A DNA stretch of 64,000 nucleotides from an uncultured Lachnospiraceae bacterium. GTDB taxonomy: Bacteria > Bacillota > Clostridia > Lachnospirales > Lachnospiraceae. Shown here piece after piece: positions 8,840 to 16,492 of the stretch. Under the pieces are notes generated by a model, which saw only the letters and a program-made list of their open reading frames with translations, was not told the DNA's origin and did no database searches. Location of the stretch: the NCBI GenBank assembly GCA_910580195.1, contig CAJTWA010000002.1, positions 62,001-126,000 of the forward strand, read 5' to 3'. Both the position numbers and the translations under genes were made by a program. The first letter of the stretch is position 1. Every line of letters begins with the position of its first letter.

Positions 8840-8876
8840 AGAAATGCAACAGTTTGCTAAATAGTGTTGCATTTCT
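8840..8876. repeat. Palindromic repeat, copy 1 of 2
   Basis: AGAAATGCAACA and TGTTGCATTTCT form a perfect 12-base stem around a loop containing TGCTAAATA. A second copy in opposite orientation lies at 9311-9347 with the same ATGCAACA arms and the same TGCTAAATA loop core. The pair brackets the 46-bp tandem repeat array. Confidence 0.8.
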
Positions 8877-9058
8877 AAGGAAAAACACTATCACGCTGAA
8901 ACAGCAATATTTCTTGGTATCTAGGCAAAAACACCCCTCATCCGGAACGGCAATGTTTCCGGACACCTAGGCCAGAACTCTGCTACGCCAAAATCTCAAT
9001 GTTTTGATCCCTCTAGGCCAGAACTCTGCCATGTTGGAACCGCATACTTTTGCACACT
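8875..9058. repeat. Four tandem degenerate 46-bp repeats upstream of csrA
   Basis: Units run 8875-8920, 8921-8966, 8967-9012 and 9013-9058, each exactly 46 bases and each beginning CTAGGC or CTAAGG. Units 3 and 4 share the 17-base opening CTAGGCCAGAACTCTGC. Units 1 to 3 can form a central hairpin in which both stem strands differ between units (GAAA/TTTC, TCCGGAA/TTCCGGA, CAAAA/TTTTG), while the loop keeps ATTG on the minus strand. No gene is visible in the 611-base gap 8757-9367. Confidence 0.85.
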
Positions 9059-9085
9059 AAAAAAGCCCAGAGATAATCTCTGGAC
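9058..9085 (-). terminator. Terminator-like hairpin upstream of the 46-bp array
   Basis: CCAGAGAT and ATCTCTGG form an eight-base stem with a one-base loop. On the minus strand it is followed by GCTTTTTT. It would stop minus-strand transcripts before they enter the repeat array and csrA. Confidence 0.6.
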
Positions 9086-9310
9086 ATTGCCTGAAAATCA
9101 AACTAAGTTTATTGCAATTGTTTTTGCAAGTGCTTTTTACATCTTTAATATAAGAAATCCGTCTATGCTATAAAATTTTCTATCAACTTCCCCCATTCCC
9201 TTTGTTTCATTTAAATGTTTACGGGATATCCTCTGGAAAAAAATTCTTTTTTAAAAGTTTCATTTTCCCTGTTAAGTATTTTCCGTTTCGTTCGATATAT
9301 AAGGTGTAAG

Positions 9311-9347
9311 AAAAATGCAACATTATTTAGCATAATGTTGCATTTTT
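9311..9347. terminator. Palindromic repeat copy 2, terminator of the coiled-coil gene
   Basis: ATGCAACATTAT and ATAATGTTGCAT form a 12-base stem with a five-base loop, and A/T tracts lie on both sides, so the hairpin can terminate either strand. It lies 21 bases after the stop of the 9368-10438 gene. It is the inverted partner of the element at 8840-8876. Confidence 0.8.
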
Positions 9348-9367
9348 TGACTTAAAAAAAATTACCT

Positions 9368-10438
9368 TTACGATTTTCTTCCAAAATGGAACTTCCGTTC
9401 CTTCTTCTCCGGCTCCTGTTTTTCTTCGGCTTCCTTCCATTTGAAATATTCTGCATCCAGATCCACATGGATTTCCGGCGGAAGGTTGGGAATCCGGGCT
9501 TCTTCGTCGGGGAATTCCCCGTCCAGCGCAGAAACCGGGGGAATATCGTTATGGGCGGAAACCATGGGCTCTGCCAGTTCTGCTTCTACCATGGCGGCAA
9601 GGCCTGCCCCTGCTTTCGCCAAGATTTCTTCCAGCCTTGCCTCCTCTTCTGTTTCTTGCTGCTGCGGCTTTTCTAGGGACATATCTTCCAGCTCAAACTT
9701 CTTTTCCCGGCTCCTTGCTGCCCTGCGGCGCAGGTTTTCCGCAAATTCCTTGCCTGTTACCCTTGCAAGGCTTTCGGCTGCTTCATCCCTCCTTGCGGGC
9801 TCTTCCTGCTCTTCGTCATAATTTTTCCCGGTGCGCTGGAAATAAGCCTGATTGATTTTGATTTCAGGCTTGATAGCGGAATAGGATTTCCCTTCGTTGG
9901 GGATCCGTTTCTCTTTTTTCCCCTCTGTCTGGAGGCGGTGCTCCTTTTCCAGCTGCTTATTCACTTCTTGGATGAGCTTCACGTATTTATCCGTATCTGC
10001 AAAGTCCCTAAGCTGGCCGGTCAGTTCCAGCTGGTTCCGCTTCACCCGTTCCCGCTGGTTCTCCATCTCCACGTTCATTTTACGGAAAATATTCTGGACA
10101 GCCTGATGGGCGTCGTCCATAATGTAGCAAATCCGGTTGATGGCATCGTCGGTATACATAATGGAGGCAGCATAAATGTCATCTGCGTGCTTACTGGCCT
10201 TCTGGATGATTTCCTCACCCCGTTTCTCGCAGCGCCGCTCTGCAATCTCATGCTTGCGGGTAGTGACTTCATAGTGGTCCATTGCTTCATAAACTGCAAG
10301 GTTTAGCTGTTCCAACAGTTCAAAGACCGCCTTTTTATCCACAATAATTTTATCGCCGCTGTCCCCGTAAGGCTGGCTTTTGGAAAACAGCAGGTGTATG
10401 CATTTTAACACATGTTCTATTTTATCTTGTACACTCAT
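9368..10438 (-). CDS. Conserved-looking coiled-coil protein of unknown function
   Basis: 356 residues from ATG 10438 (start MSVQDKIEHV); longer readings would pass through unlikely codons. Residues about 20-195 are a long Gln/Glu/Lys/Arg-rich coiled coil with DivIVA-like character (KHADDIYAASIMYTDDAI, then NQRERVKRNQLELTGQL). The C-terminal 150 residues are acidic and low in complexity. There is no signal peptide or membrane segment. I do not recognise the family. A bidirectional terminator follows it. A scaffold role at the membrane or septum would fit the shape but is not shown. Confidence 0.75.
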   Translation of the reverse strand: MSVQDKIEHVLKCIHLLFSKSQPYGDSGDKIIVDKKAVFELLEQLNLAVYEAMDHYEVTTRKHEIAERRCEKRGEEIIQKASKHADDIYAASIMYTDDAINRICYIMDDAHQAVQNIFRKMNVEMENQRERVKRNQLELTGQLRDFADTDKYVKLIQEVNKQLEKEHRLQTEGKKEKRIPNEGKSYSAIKPEIKINQAYFQRTGKNYDEEQEEPARRDEAAESLARVTGKEFAENLRRRAARSREKKFELEDMSLEKPQQQETEEEARLEEILAKAGAGLAAMVEAELAEPMVSAHNDIPPVSALDGEFPDEEARIPNLPPEIHVDLDAEYFKWKEAEEKQEPEKKERKFHFGRKS

Positions 10439-10683
10439 AATTAATTCCCCTGTTTTGTCAGGGCGCGTTTTGAAACTCAGGCTGCCAAAACGCTCCAAAC
10501 ACGTCCCAGTCAATTTTAACAGAATTGCTTTACAGTTGCAAGAAAAATCCGGCCTTTGGGGGCTGCTGGAAATTATTTCAGGTACAGCAATGGCGCTATG
10601 CCCCGTCTAACTCCACGGGCATTGCCTGAAACAGCTCCCGGAACCTTATCCCCCATAAAAATTATCCATTCCTTTCATCCCAC

Positions 10684-10840
10684 TTAGGCACAAATAGCGA
10701 TGAAAAACTTATTTTTCACAGTTATCACTTATTTCTTTCGTTTAGGCACCAATAGTAATGAAAAACTTTTTTTCACAGTTATCACTTATTTCTTTCGTTT
10801 AAGCACCAATAGTAATGAAAAACTTTTTTCACAGTATACC
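10684..10840. repeat. Three tandem 57-58 bp repeats with short hairpin
   Basis: Units start at 10684, 10742 and 10799. Each reads TTAGGCAC or TTAAGCAC, then AATAG, then a hairpin TGAAAAA-loop-TTTTTCA, then (except in the last) CAGTTATCACTTATTTC. Two more copies lie at 42144-42242, so this is a dispersed family. The 571-base gene-free stretch 10439-11009 holds this array; otherwise I see only the AT-rich upstream region of the PH-domain gene. Confidence 0.85.
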
Positions 10841-11009
10841 TTCTAAAAGGCTTACCCCTACCTTACTTTAATCTTACAATCCCGTCAACATACTTTTCCC
10901 ATCAAAATAAATATGTTACACTTTTTATAGAAATTTTAGAATTGCCGCGCAGCCATACTGCAGGCTTTCCACATGCCAATGCCTTTCACTTTCATTTAGG
11001 AGGTGCCAT

Positions 11010-11531
11010 ATGACATTCCAAACTTTAAACAAAAAAGCCTTAGGCTGTATGTACGCTGCTGCCCTTCTCGGTACTGGGGTGACGGCTGCAATCCTTACTG
11101 TTGTGATGTTCTATTTTTCCCTGTTTTCCTACCCAATCCTGTCAGCGGTTTATTTCTTCTTTCTGGCAGTGCTGGCGGCTGACGGGATATGTTCGCCGCC
11201 CTTCCGTTACCGGCGGTACCGTTATGCCATAGACGAGGAATGTATCGACGTCCGGGAAGGCTACTTATGGGTGGAGGAACACATCGTGCCTATGGAACGG
11301 CTGCACCAGATTACCATGGCGCAGGGACCTATAGACCGGATGTTCGGCTTGACAAAAGTTATTGTCACCACAGCCGGCGGCGAAGTCACAATCCGCTTTC
11401 TGGAGTATGAAAAAGCCCAGCTTATTTCAGAATCCCTGAAAAAGAAAATCAACCAGATTGCCATGGAAGAGCGCAAAGGAGAGTCCCAGCCGGAACATCC
11501 CCCTGAACCAATTGCAAGGCAGGAAAAATAG
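11010..11531 (+). CDS. PH-domain membrane protein, YdbS-like
   Basis: 173 residues. Two hydrophobic segments (about 15-35 and 42-60) are followed by a bacterial PH domain (bPH_2, about 70-150): YRRYRYAIDEECIDVREGYLW, then VPMERLHQITMAQGPIDRMFGL and a late VTIRFLEYEKA. This matches YdbS of Bacillus, which pairs with the larger YdbT encoded just downstream, as here. The YdbS/YdbT pair is linked to membrane and antimicrobial stress in Bacillus, but its biochemical role is not established. ATG follows AGGAGGTGCCAT. The tail is charged and rich in Pro and Glu. Confidence 0.82.
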   Translation: MTFQTLNKKALGCMYAAALLGTGVTAAILTVVMFYFSLFSYPILSAVYFFFLAVLAADGICSPPFRYRRYRYAIDEECIDVREGYLWVEEHIVPMERLHQITMAQGPIDRMFGLTKVIVTTAGGEVTIRFLEYEKAQLISESLKKKINQIAMEERKGESQPEHPPEPIARQEK

Positions 11532-11555
11532 AATTTGCCTGTGCACTGCAATAAC

Positions 11556-11760
11556 CCGGAAGTTCCAGAAAGCCAGAAAGTTTTATACGCTGCACCAATC
11601 CAAAAGTTCCGTAAAACCAAAAGGTTCCATGCACTGCACCAATCCGGAAGTTCCGTAAAATCAGGAGGTTCCATGCACTGCACCAATCTGGAAGTTCCGT
11701 AAAATCAGGAGGTTCCATGCACTGCGCCAACCCGGAAGTTCCGCAAGATAGGAGGTTCCC
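11556..11760 (+). repeat. Tandem 44-bp repeat carrying Shine-Dalgarno and ATG in each unit
   Basis: Units begin at 11556, 11600, 11644, 11688 and 11732 (the last is partial, 29 bases). The unit opens CCGGAAGTTCCG and contains AGGAGGTTCCATGCACTGC. The ribosome site of the 11761 gene (AGGAGG at 11750-11755) is itself part of the last copy. ATGs at 11629, 11673 and 11717 open mini-ORFs of 9, 9 and 15 codons (MHCTN or MHCAN, then PEVP or LEVP). Confidence 0.9.
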
Positions 11761-11764
11761 ATGA
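11717..11764 (+). CDS. Possible 15-residue upstream ORF coupled to the next gene
   Basis: ATG 11717 lies four bases after AGGAGG and reads MHCANPEVPQDRRFP before TGA at 11762-11764. That TGA overlaps the ATG of the 11761 gene as ATGA, a classic translational coupling layout. Two preceding repeat units open similar nine-codon frames. Whether any is translated is unknown. Confidence 0.35.
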   Translation: MHCANPEVPQDRRFP

Positions 11765-13254
11765 CTACAGAAAAAATACATTGCCATCCCACCATTATTT
11801 TAGAAAAAGCTGGAGGGCTCCTGATTGCTTGGGTTGTCATCCTGCTTTCCCAAGCAGAGGGAATTGCTGCCCTTTTAATAGAAGAAGGGATAAATCAGGA
11901 CAGCCTGCCCCTTATCCTGTGCATTTTAGGGCTGATGCTGCTCATTCCCCTGCTTGTGACAGGGTACCAATTCCTTGTGTGGCGCAAAACTTGGATTTAT
12001 ATGGATGGGACTGCCTTTATCATTGAGAGGAACACGCTGAACCGGAAGAAAAATACATACAGCATTGCCCATATTTCCAATATTAATATGGAGCAGAACC
12101 TCTTTGAGCTTCTGGTGCATACCTGCCGCCTGAAGCTTGATATGGAAAATGCCTCGGACGCAGATTCCACGGATATTTCAATCCTGCTTTCCCTGCAAAA
12201 AGCAGAGGAATTAAAATCACAGCTTCTTTCTGGCTCCCAAGGCGGGGAGCACACTTCATTTGCAATGGATGGAAAACAGGCAGAAAGCAGCTATGCTTCT
12301 TTTCCTGAAATTTTATCCCACTGCATCTGCAGCCTTCCCGGCTACTACCTCGTGTTCCTTGGGTGTCTCACTGGGGTTCTTTTACTTTTGCTTTCTGCCG
12401 GGGAGGTGGGCAGCCTTTCTGATTTGCTTTATGAGGAGGGAGAGGGCAGCTTTTTTATGAAAATGTTTGCGGCCGCCATTTTTATTTTTACTTATGGATA
12501 CCAGATTATCAAGCGGCTGATGGCTTTTTACCATTTTACTGCTTACCGTCAGGGGAATGACATTATCATACATTATGGCTTTTTCCGGAAACAGGATTAT
12601 ACCATCCCGGTGGGGCGCATCCATGCGCTGCGGATTGTCCAGCCGCCCATTGCCCGGCTGATGGGGCGGGCAGAAGCCCGGATTGTCTGCATTGGCATCG
12701 GGGATTCCGAGGAGGAGCTGACCCAGCTTTCCCTTTGCCGGAAGAAGGAGGATTTGTTCCAATGCCTTGCCGGGATTTTGCCGGAATTCCCTGCCTCCTC
12801 CTTAAACCATATGCGCCGGCCGCCAAAACATGCTGGAAAACTATATGCTTGCTCCTGCCTGTGCTGGATAGGCATATGCTGCCTGCTGCCTTATGCTGTG
12901 ACAATTTCCTTGGGGTTTATGGAAACCCAGTGGGATACGTTTTTGCTTTATGCTTACCTTTGGCTGGGTGGGTTTTTGGTATTGTACTCTTTGCTGCGGT
13001 ATTCCTGCATTGGGTTTTATGGGGAAAGTGCGCATGTGCTGTTCTCTGGGGGGAGCCTTACTAAGACGGCGATGGTAATTCCTTACAGCCATATACAGCA
13101 TTTGTGTGTCAGGCAGAACCCGCTTTCACGGTATTATGGGCTGTACCGGGGGAATGTGTATATTTTGGCTTCTGTGGTGAACCGGGAGGTTGGGTTTTCT
13201 TATATTACGGAGGGGGAGAAGGATTTGCTGGTTCTAAAAATGAAAAAGGTGTAG
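11761..13254 (+). CDS. PH-domain membrane protein, YdbT-like
   Basis: 497 residues. Several membrane segments (about 15-30, 45-62, 190-215, 230-250, 365-385 and 395-415) alternate with three PH-like domains, seen as GTAFIIERNTLNRKKNTY, DIIIHYGFFRKQDYTIPVGRIHAL and SGGSLTKTAMVIPYSHIQHL. This three-PH layout is that of YdbT, the partner of YdbS encoded upstream. Its ribosome site is the last copy of a 44-bp repeat array. The 3' end of the gene runs into a perfect GC-rich hairpin shared with the convergent hydG gene. Confidence 0.82.
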   Translation: MTTEKIHCHPTIILEKAGGLLIAWVVILLSQAEGIAALLIEEGINQDSLPLILCILGLMLLIPLLVTGYQFLVWRKTWIYMDGTAFIIERNTLNRKKNTYSIAHISNINMEQNLFELLVHTCRLKLDMENASDADSTDISILLSLQKAEELKSQLLSGSQGGEHTSFAMDGKQAESSYASFPEILSHCICSLPGYYLVFLGCLTGVLLLLLSAGEVGSLSDLLYEEGEGSFFMKMFAAAIFIFTYGYQIIKRLMAFYHFTAYRQGNDIIIHYGFFRKQDYTIPVGRIHALRIVQPPIARLMGRAEARIVCIGIGDSEEELTQLSLCRKKEDLFQCLAGILPEFPASSLNHMRRPPKHAGKLYACSCLCWIGICCLLPYAVTISLGFMETQWDTFLLYAYLWLGGFLVLYSLLRYSCIGFYGESAHVLFSGGSLTKTAMVIPYSHIQHLCVRQNPLSRYYGLYRGNVYILASVVNREVGFSYITEGEKDLLVLKMKKV

Positions 13255-13260
13255 GCGGAC

Positions 13261-13287
13261 GGCAAAACCGGGCAGCCCGGTTTTGCC
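13261..13287. terminator. Bidirectional hairpin between convergent genes
   Basis: GGCAAAACCGGG and CCCGGTTTTGCC form a perfect 12-base stem with a three-base loop, six bases after the YdbT-like stop and 20 bases beyond the hydG stop. It lacks a long T tract but is well placed to end both transcripts. Confidence 0.7.
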
Positions 13288-13306
13288 TATGGGGTGGCAG
13301 AGTTTC

Positions 13307-14725
13307 TTAGAAACGGAAATCCCGTTTTCCATTGTGGATATTTGCTAGGTAGTCAATTACTTTTTCCTTTACTTTGGGGTTGGTGATGACGTCCAGCTCT
13401 TTTTCGATTAAATGTTCGCCGATTGTTTTGGTGGCTTGGGTGGCGTAATCTTCTAGGTATTCTTTTAAGGTCATCAGCGCGTTGGGATGGCAGCAGTTGA
13501 CGATTTGGCCGCTTTTTAAAAGGGTCATGAAGCGGTCGCCGGTGCGGCCTTCCCGGTAGCAGGCGGTGCAGAAGCTGGGCACATACCCCAGCTCCATCAG
13601 CCAGCGGACGACTTCGTCTAAGGTGCGGTTGTCGCTGACGTCAAACTGGGCGGAATTTTCTTCTTCCGGCTCTTCGCTTGCGTAGCCGCCTACGCTGGTG
13701 CGGGATGCGCCGCTAATCTGGGAAATGCCGAGGTGGAGCACTTTTTCACGGCAGGCTTTGCTTTCCCGTGTGGAAACAATCATTCCGGTGTAGGGGACGG
13801 CTATCCGGATGCAGGCTACGATTTTTGCAAAGGTTTCGTCGGAAATGCCGTTGTCGAACACGTCTGGGTCTATGTCGTCCGCCCGGCGCAGCCTTGGCAC
13901 GCTGATGGTATGGGGGCCTACGCCCTTATAGCTTTCTAAATGCTCTGCGTGCATGAGGATTCCGGTAAAGTCATAGCGGTAGTTGTTCAGGCCGAAGAGC
14001 ACCCCAAGGCCTACGTCGTCTATGCCGCCGTCCATAGCCCTGTCCATGGCTTCTGTGTGGTAGGCATAATCGTGCTTGGGGCCTGTGGGATGGAGTTTTT
14101 CGTAGGATTCCTTGTGGTAGGTTTCTTGGAACAGGATGTAAGTGCCAATCCCTGCTTCTTTTAATTTCTGGTAATTTTCCACCGTGGTTGCGGCAATGTT
14201 GACGTTGACGCGGCGGATTGCCCCATTTTTATGCTTGATGCTATAAATGGTATGGATACATTCCAAAATATATTCGATGGGGTTGTTCACGGGATCTTCC
14301 CCTGCCTCCAGCGCCAGGCGTTTGTGGCCCATGTCCTGCAATGCGGTAACTTCTTTTACAATTTCCTCTTGGGTCAGTTTTTTTCTGGCAATGTGCTTAT
14401 TTTTCAGGTGGTAAGGGCAGTACTCGCAGCCGTTAATGCAATAATTGGACAGGTACAAGGGGGCAAACATGACGATGCGGTTCCCGTAGAAATCCTTTTT
14501 TATCTGCTGGGCAAGCGCGTAGATCTCCTGATTTTTGTCCTCCAATTCACAGTCCAAAAGGACAGCGGCCTCCCGGTGGGAAAGGCCTTTGCGTTCCCTT
14601 GCTTTCTCTAAAATTTTGTCAATTAATTCCCGGTTTGCCTTGTTGGCTTCTGCATAAGCCAATGACTCTAAAATTTCTTCATGGCTGATAAATTCCTCCG
14701 CCTTTGGCGACATTACGTTATACAT
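13307..14725 (-). CDS. hydG: [FeFe]-hydrogenase H-cluster maturase HydG
   Basis: 472 residues, full length for HydG. Radical SAM motif CINGCEYC gives Cys96, Cys100 and Cys103. A second cysteine set near the C-terminus (CTACYREGRTGDR, then NCC) is the auxiliary cluster that carries the labile iron. HydG cleaves tyrosine to p-cresol and makes the CO and CN ligands of the H-cluster. ATG follows AGGAGG with a seven-base gap. It lies 200 bases downstream of hydE on the same strand. No hydF and no hydrogenase structural gene is in this window. Confidence 0.97.
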   Translation of the reverse strand: MYNVMSPKAEEFISHEEILESLAYAEANKANRELIDKILEKARERKGLSHREAAVLLDCELEDKNQEIYALAQQIKKDFYGNRIVMFAPLYLSNYCINGCEYCPYHLKNKHIARKKLTQEEIVKEVTALQDMGHKRLALEAGEDPVNNPIEYILECIHTIYSIKHKNGAIRRVNVNIAATTVENYQKLKEAGIGTYILFQETYHKESYEKLHPTGPKHDYAYHTEAMDRAMDGGIDDVGLGVLFGLNNYRYDFTGILMHAEHLESYKGVGPHTISVPRLRRADDIDPDVFDNGISDETFAKIVACIRIAVPYTGMIVSTRESKACREKVLHLGISQISGASRTSVGGYASEEPEEENSAQFDVSDNRTLDEVVRWLMELGYVPSFCTACYREGRTGDRFMTLLKSGQIVNCCHPNALMTLKEYLEDYATQATKTIGEHLIEKELDVITNPKVKEKVIDYLANIHNGKRDFRF

Positions 14726-14925
14726 GGTGTATCCTCCTTTTGAAAATATCTTTATATTTGGCTATTACTGTATTTGGGCATATGGGTGGCAGGTTTGCCG
14801 CATTTAAAATAGCTGGATCTGCCTAAATATAAATGTGTTGCTACATTACCGGCAACAGCTTGCCATCATCCGCAGCATTGGATTATTTGCTGCCTTTTTC
14901 CCTTAGGTACCGCCCTGTCCCCCAT

Positions 14926-16002
14926 CTAACCCGGTGGTTTTTCTTCTGGGTGGGGGATACTTTCAAAATCCCCCCTGCTTACTGCTAATTCATACCCTAT
15001 TTTTTCCATCCTGCGGTTTAAGCAGGCCCAGCACTCTGCGGCTTCGTCCCCGGTACAGATTTTGTTGTCGTAAAGTTCATATTTTTTCCGCACGGAAGTG
15101 GGGGACAGGTTGGGCATCACTACATTTGCACCAGCTAAAATGCCTTTTTCCCTGCCCTCAGGGTCAATGGTGCCAAGGGCCGTAGTGGCGGGCAGCAGAA
15201 GGTTCGGCAGCATCAGGCGCAAAAGGCCGATAAGGAAAAGCGTCAGCTCCACAGTCCCCCCGGGTTCCCCTGCAAACGGGGTCCCGTGGTGGGGCACAAA
15301 GGGGCCGATGCCCACCATTTGGGGCTCCAGCTTACGGATAAACATCATATCCTCCGCCAAATGCGCCGCTGTCTGGCCGGGGCTCCCCACCATAAATCCC
15401 GTGCCTGTCTGGTAGCCGATTTCCTTCAGCCAATATAGGCATTGTTTCCGTTTTTCTAAGGAAAGCTCCGGTGGGTGCAGGCTGCGGTAATGGTTGCTGT
15501 CCGCAGTTTCATGGCGAAGCAGGTACCGGTCTGCCCCTGCCCGGAACAGGCCGAGGTAGCTTTCATAAGAACGCTCCCCAATAGAAAGGGTGACGGCACA
15601 ATCCGCATACCTGCTTTTGATGGCATAGACGAGATCCTCCAGTTCCTTTTGGGAAAACCTCCCATCCTCCCCGCCCTGCAGCACAAAGGTACGGAATCCC
15701 AGCCCATAGCCAATTTGGCAGCACTCCAAGATTTCTTCTTTTGTCAGGCGGTACCGCTGGGCTTGGGGGTTGCTTCTGCGGATGCCGCAGTAGTAGCAGT
15801 CATTTTTGCAGTAATTGGTAAATTCAATCAGCCCTCTGGTGTAGATCCTGCTGCCGAAAAAATGCTGCTGCCATTTTCTGGCTTTTTGAAAAAGGTATTC
15901 TGCCCCGCTGGGGCTCCGGCCTTCGATGAGGGCAATCCATTCTTCCCGGGAAAGGCAGGATTCTGCCTCTAATTTATCGATTAATGCAATGTTTTGTTCC
16001 AT
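14926..16002 (-). CDS. hydE: [FeFe]-hydrogenase H-cluster maturase HydE
   Basis: 358 residues. Radical SAM motif CKNDCYYC gives Cys65, Cys69 and Cys72, followed by FVLQGGEDGRFS and by MVGSPGQTAAHLAEDM, typical of HydE. The fold resembles biotin synthase, but the TFVLQGGED segment and the hydG neighbour settle the call. HydE processes the HydG-derived iron complex on the way to the azadithiolate-bridged di-iron site. The 200-base gap to hydG shows no clear terminator, so read-through is likely. Confidence 0.95.
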   Translation of the reverse strand: MEQNIALIDKLEAESCLSREEWIALIEGRSPSGAEYLFQKARKWQQHFFGSRIYTRGLIEFTNYCKNDCYYCGIRRSNPQAQRYRLTKEEILECCQIGYGLGFRTFVLQGGEDGRFSQKELEDLVYAIKSRYADCAVTLSIGERSYESYLGLFRAGADRYLLRHETADSNHYRSLHPPELSLEKRKQCLYWLKEIGYQTGTGFMVGSPGQTAAHLAEDMMFIRKLEPQMVGIGPFVPHHGTPFAGEPGGTVELTLFLIGLLRLMLPNLLLPATTALGTIDPEGREKGILAGANVVMPNLSPTSVRKKYELYDNKICTGDEAAECWACLNRRMEKIGYELAVSRGDFESIPHPEEKPPG

Positions 16003-16105
16003 AAATATATTGGTTCCTTTCGCTTGGTCCAGGTGAAATGCAGGGTTTCATGCTGGATGCCTGATTCTTAACTTTCATTTCCCTATTATAAACGCACAGA
16101 TTCCC

Positions 16106-16137
16106 GGCAGCCCCAGATTACTCTGGGTATTGCTGCC
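16106..16137. repeat. Nested hairpin upstream of hydE
   Basis: GGCAGC/GCTGCC encloses a second perfect stem CCCAGA/TCTGGG. A second hairpin with GGGCTGT ends lies at 16193-16225. The 490-base gap 16003-16492 contains these two hairpins and the 57-bp direct repeat; I see no gene in it. Confidence 0.6.
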
Positions 16138-16311
16138 ATAGGGAAAACAGACGCGGCTTTTGCCATGCGCTTGGCACAGAATAAGGGCTGTGCCATTCAG
16201 GAAAAATCCCAAAATGGAACAGCCCATTACTGCTTCTCTATTGCTGTACCATTCCCTTCAGGGTTTTCCTTGTGGTTTGGTTTGCTTTTCTTTACTTTTC
16301 TTTACTTCCCA

Positions 16312-16418
16312 TATAGGAACTTAATTGCCCTCCGGCTCCAAAGTTTTTTATTTCAGTTTGCTTTCCTTTATAGGAGCTTAATTGCCCTCCGGCTCCAAAG
16401 TTTTTTTATTGCATTGTC
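16312..16418. repeat. 57-bp direct repeat, two copies
   Basis: TATAGGAACTTAATTGCC and TATAGGAGCTTAATTGCC head two units (57 bases apart) that both continue CTCCGGCTCCAAAG and then a T tract. They lie in the gap between hydE and the 5'-nucleotidase, downstream of the nucleotidase stop at 16493. Confidence 0.8.
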
Positions 16419-16492
16419 CGCTGCGGCTCTGGTATGGAACAGGGTTTGCAGTCAGGGAATCCATAAACTCTTCCTGCGCACCATGTTTTCTA

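Noticed and set aside
8875..9058. CRISPR array
   Set aside because: Units are directly adjacent with no spacers and are degenerate throughout; no cas genes are near.
9368..10513. A 25-codon longer start for the coiled-coil gene
   Set aside because: The extra part has no ribosome site and an unlikely composition; ATG 10438 starts a normal helical N-terminus.
11261..11787. Minus-strand frames across the 44-bp repeats
   Set aside because: They are an effect of the repeat period lacking stops in one frame, antisense to the PH-domain genes, with no ribosome site.
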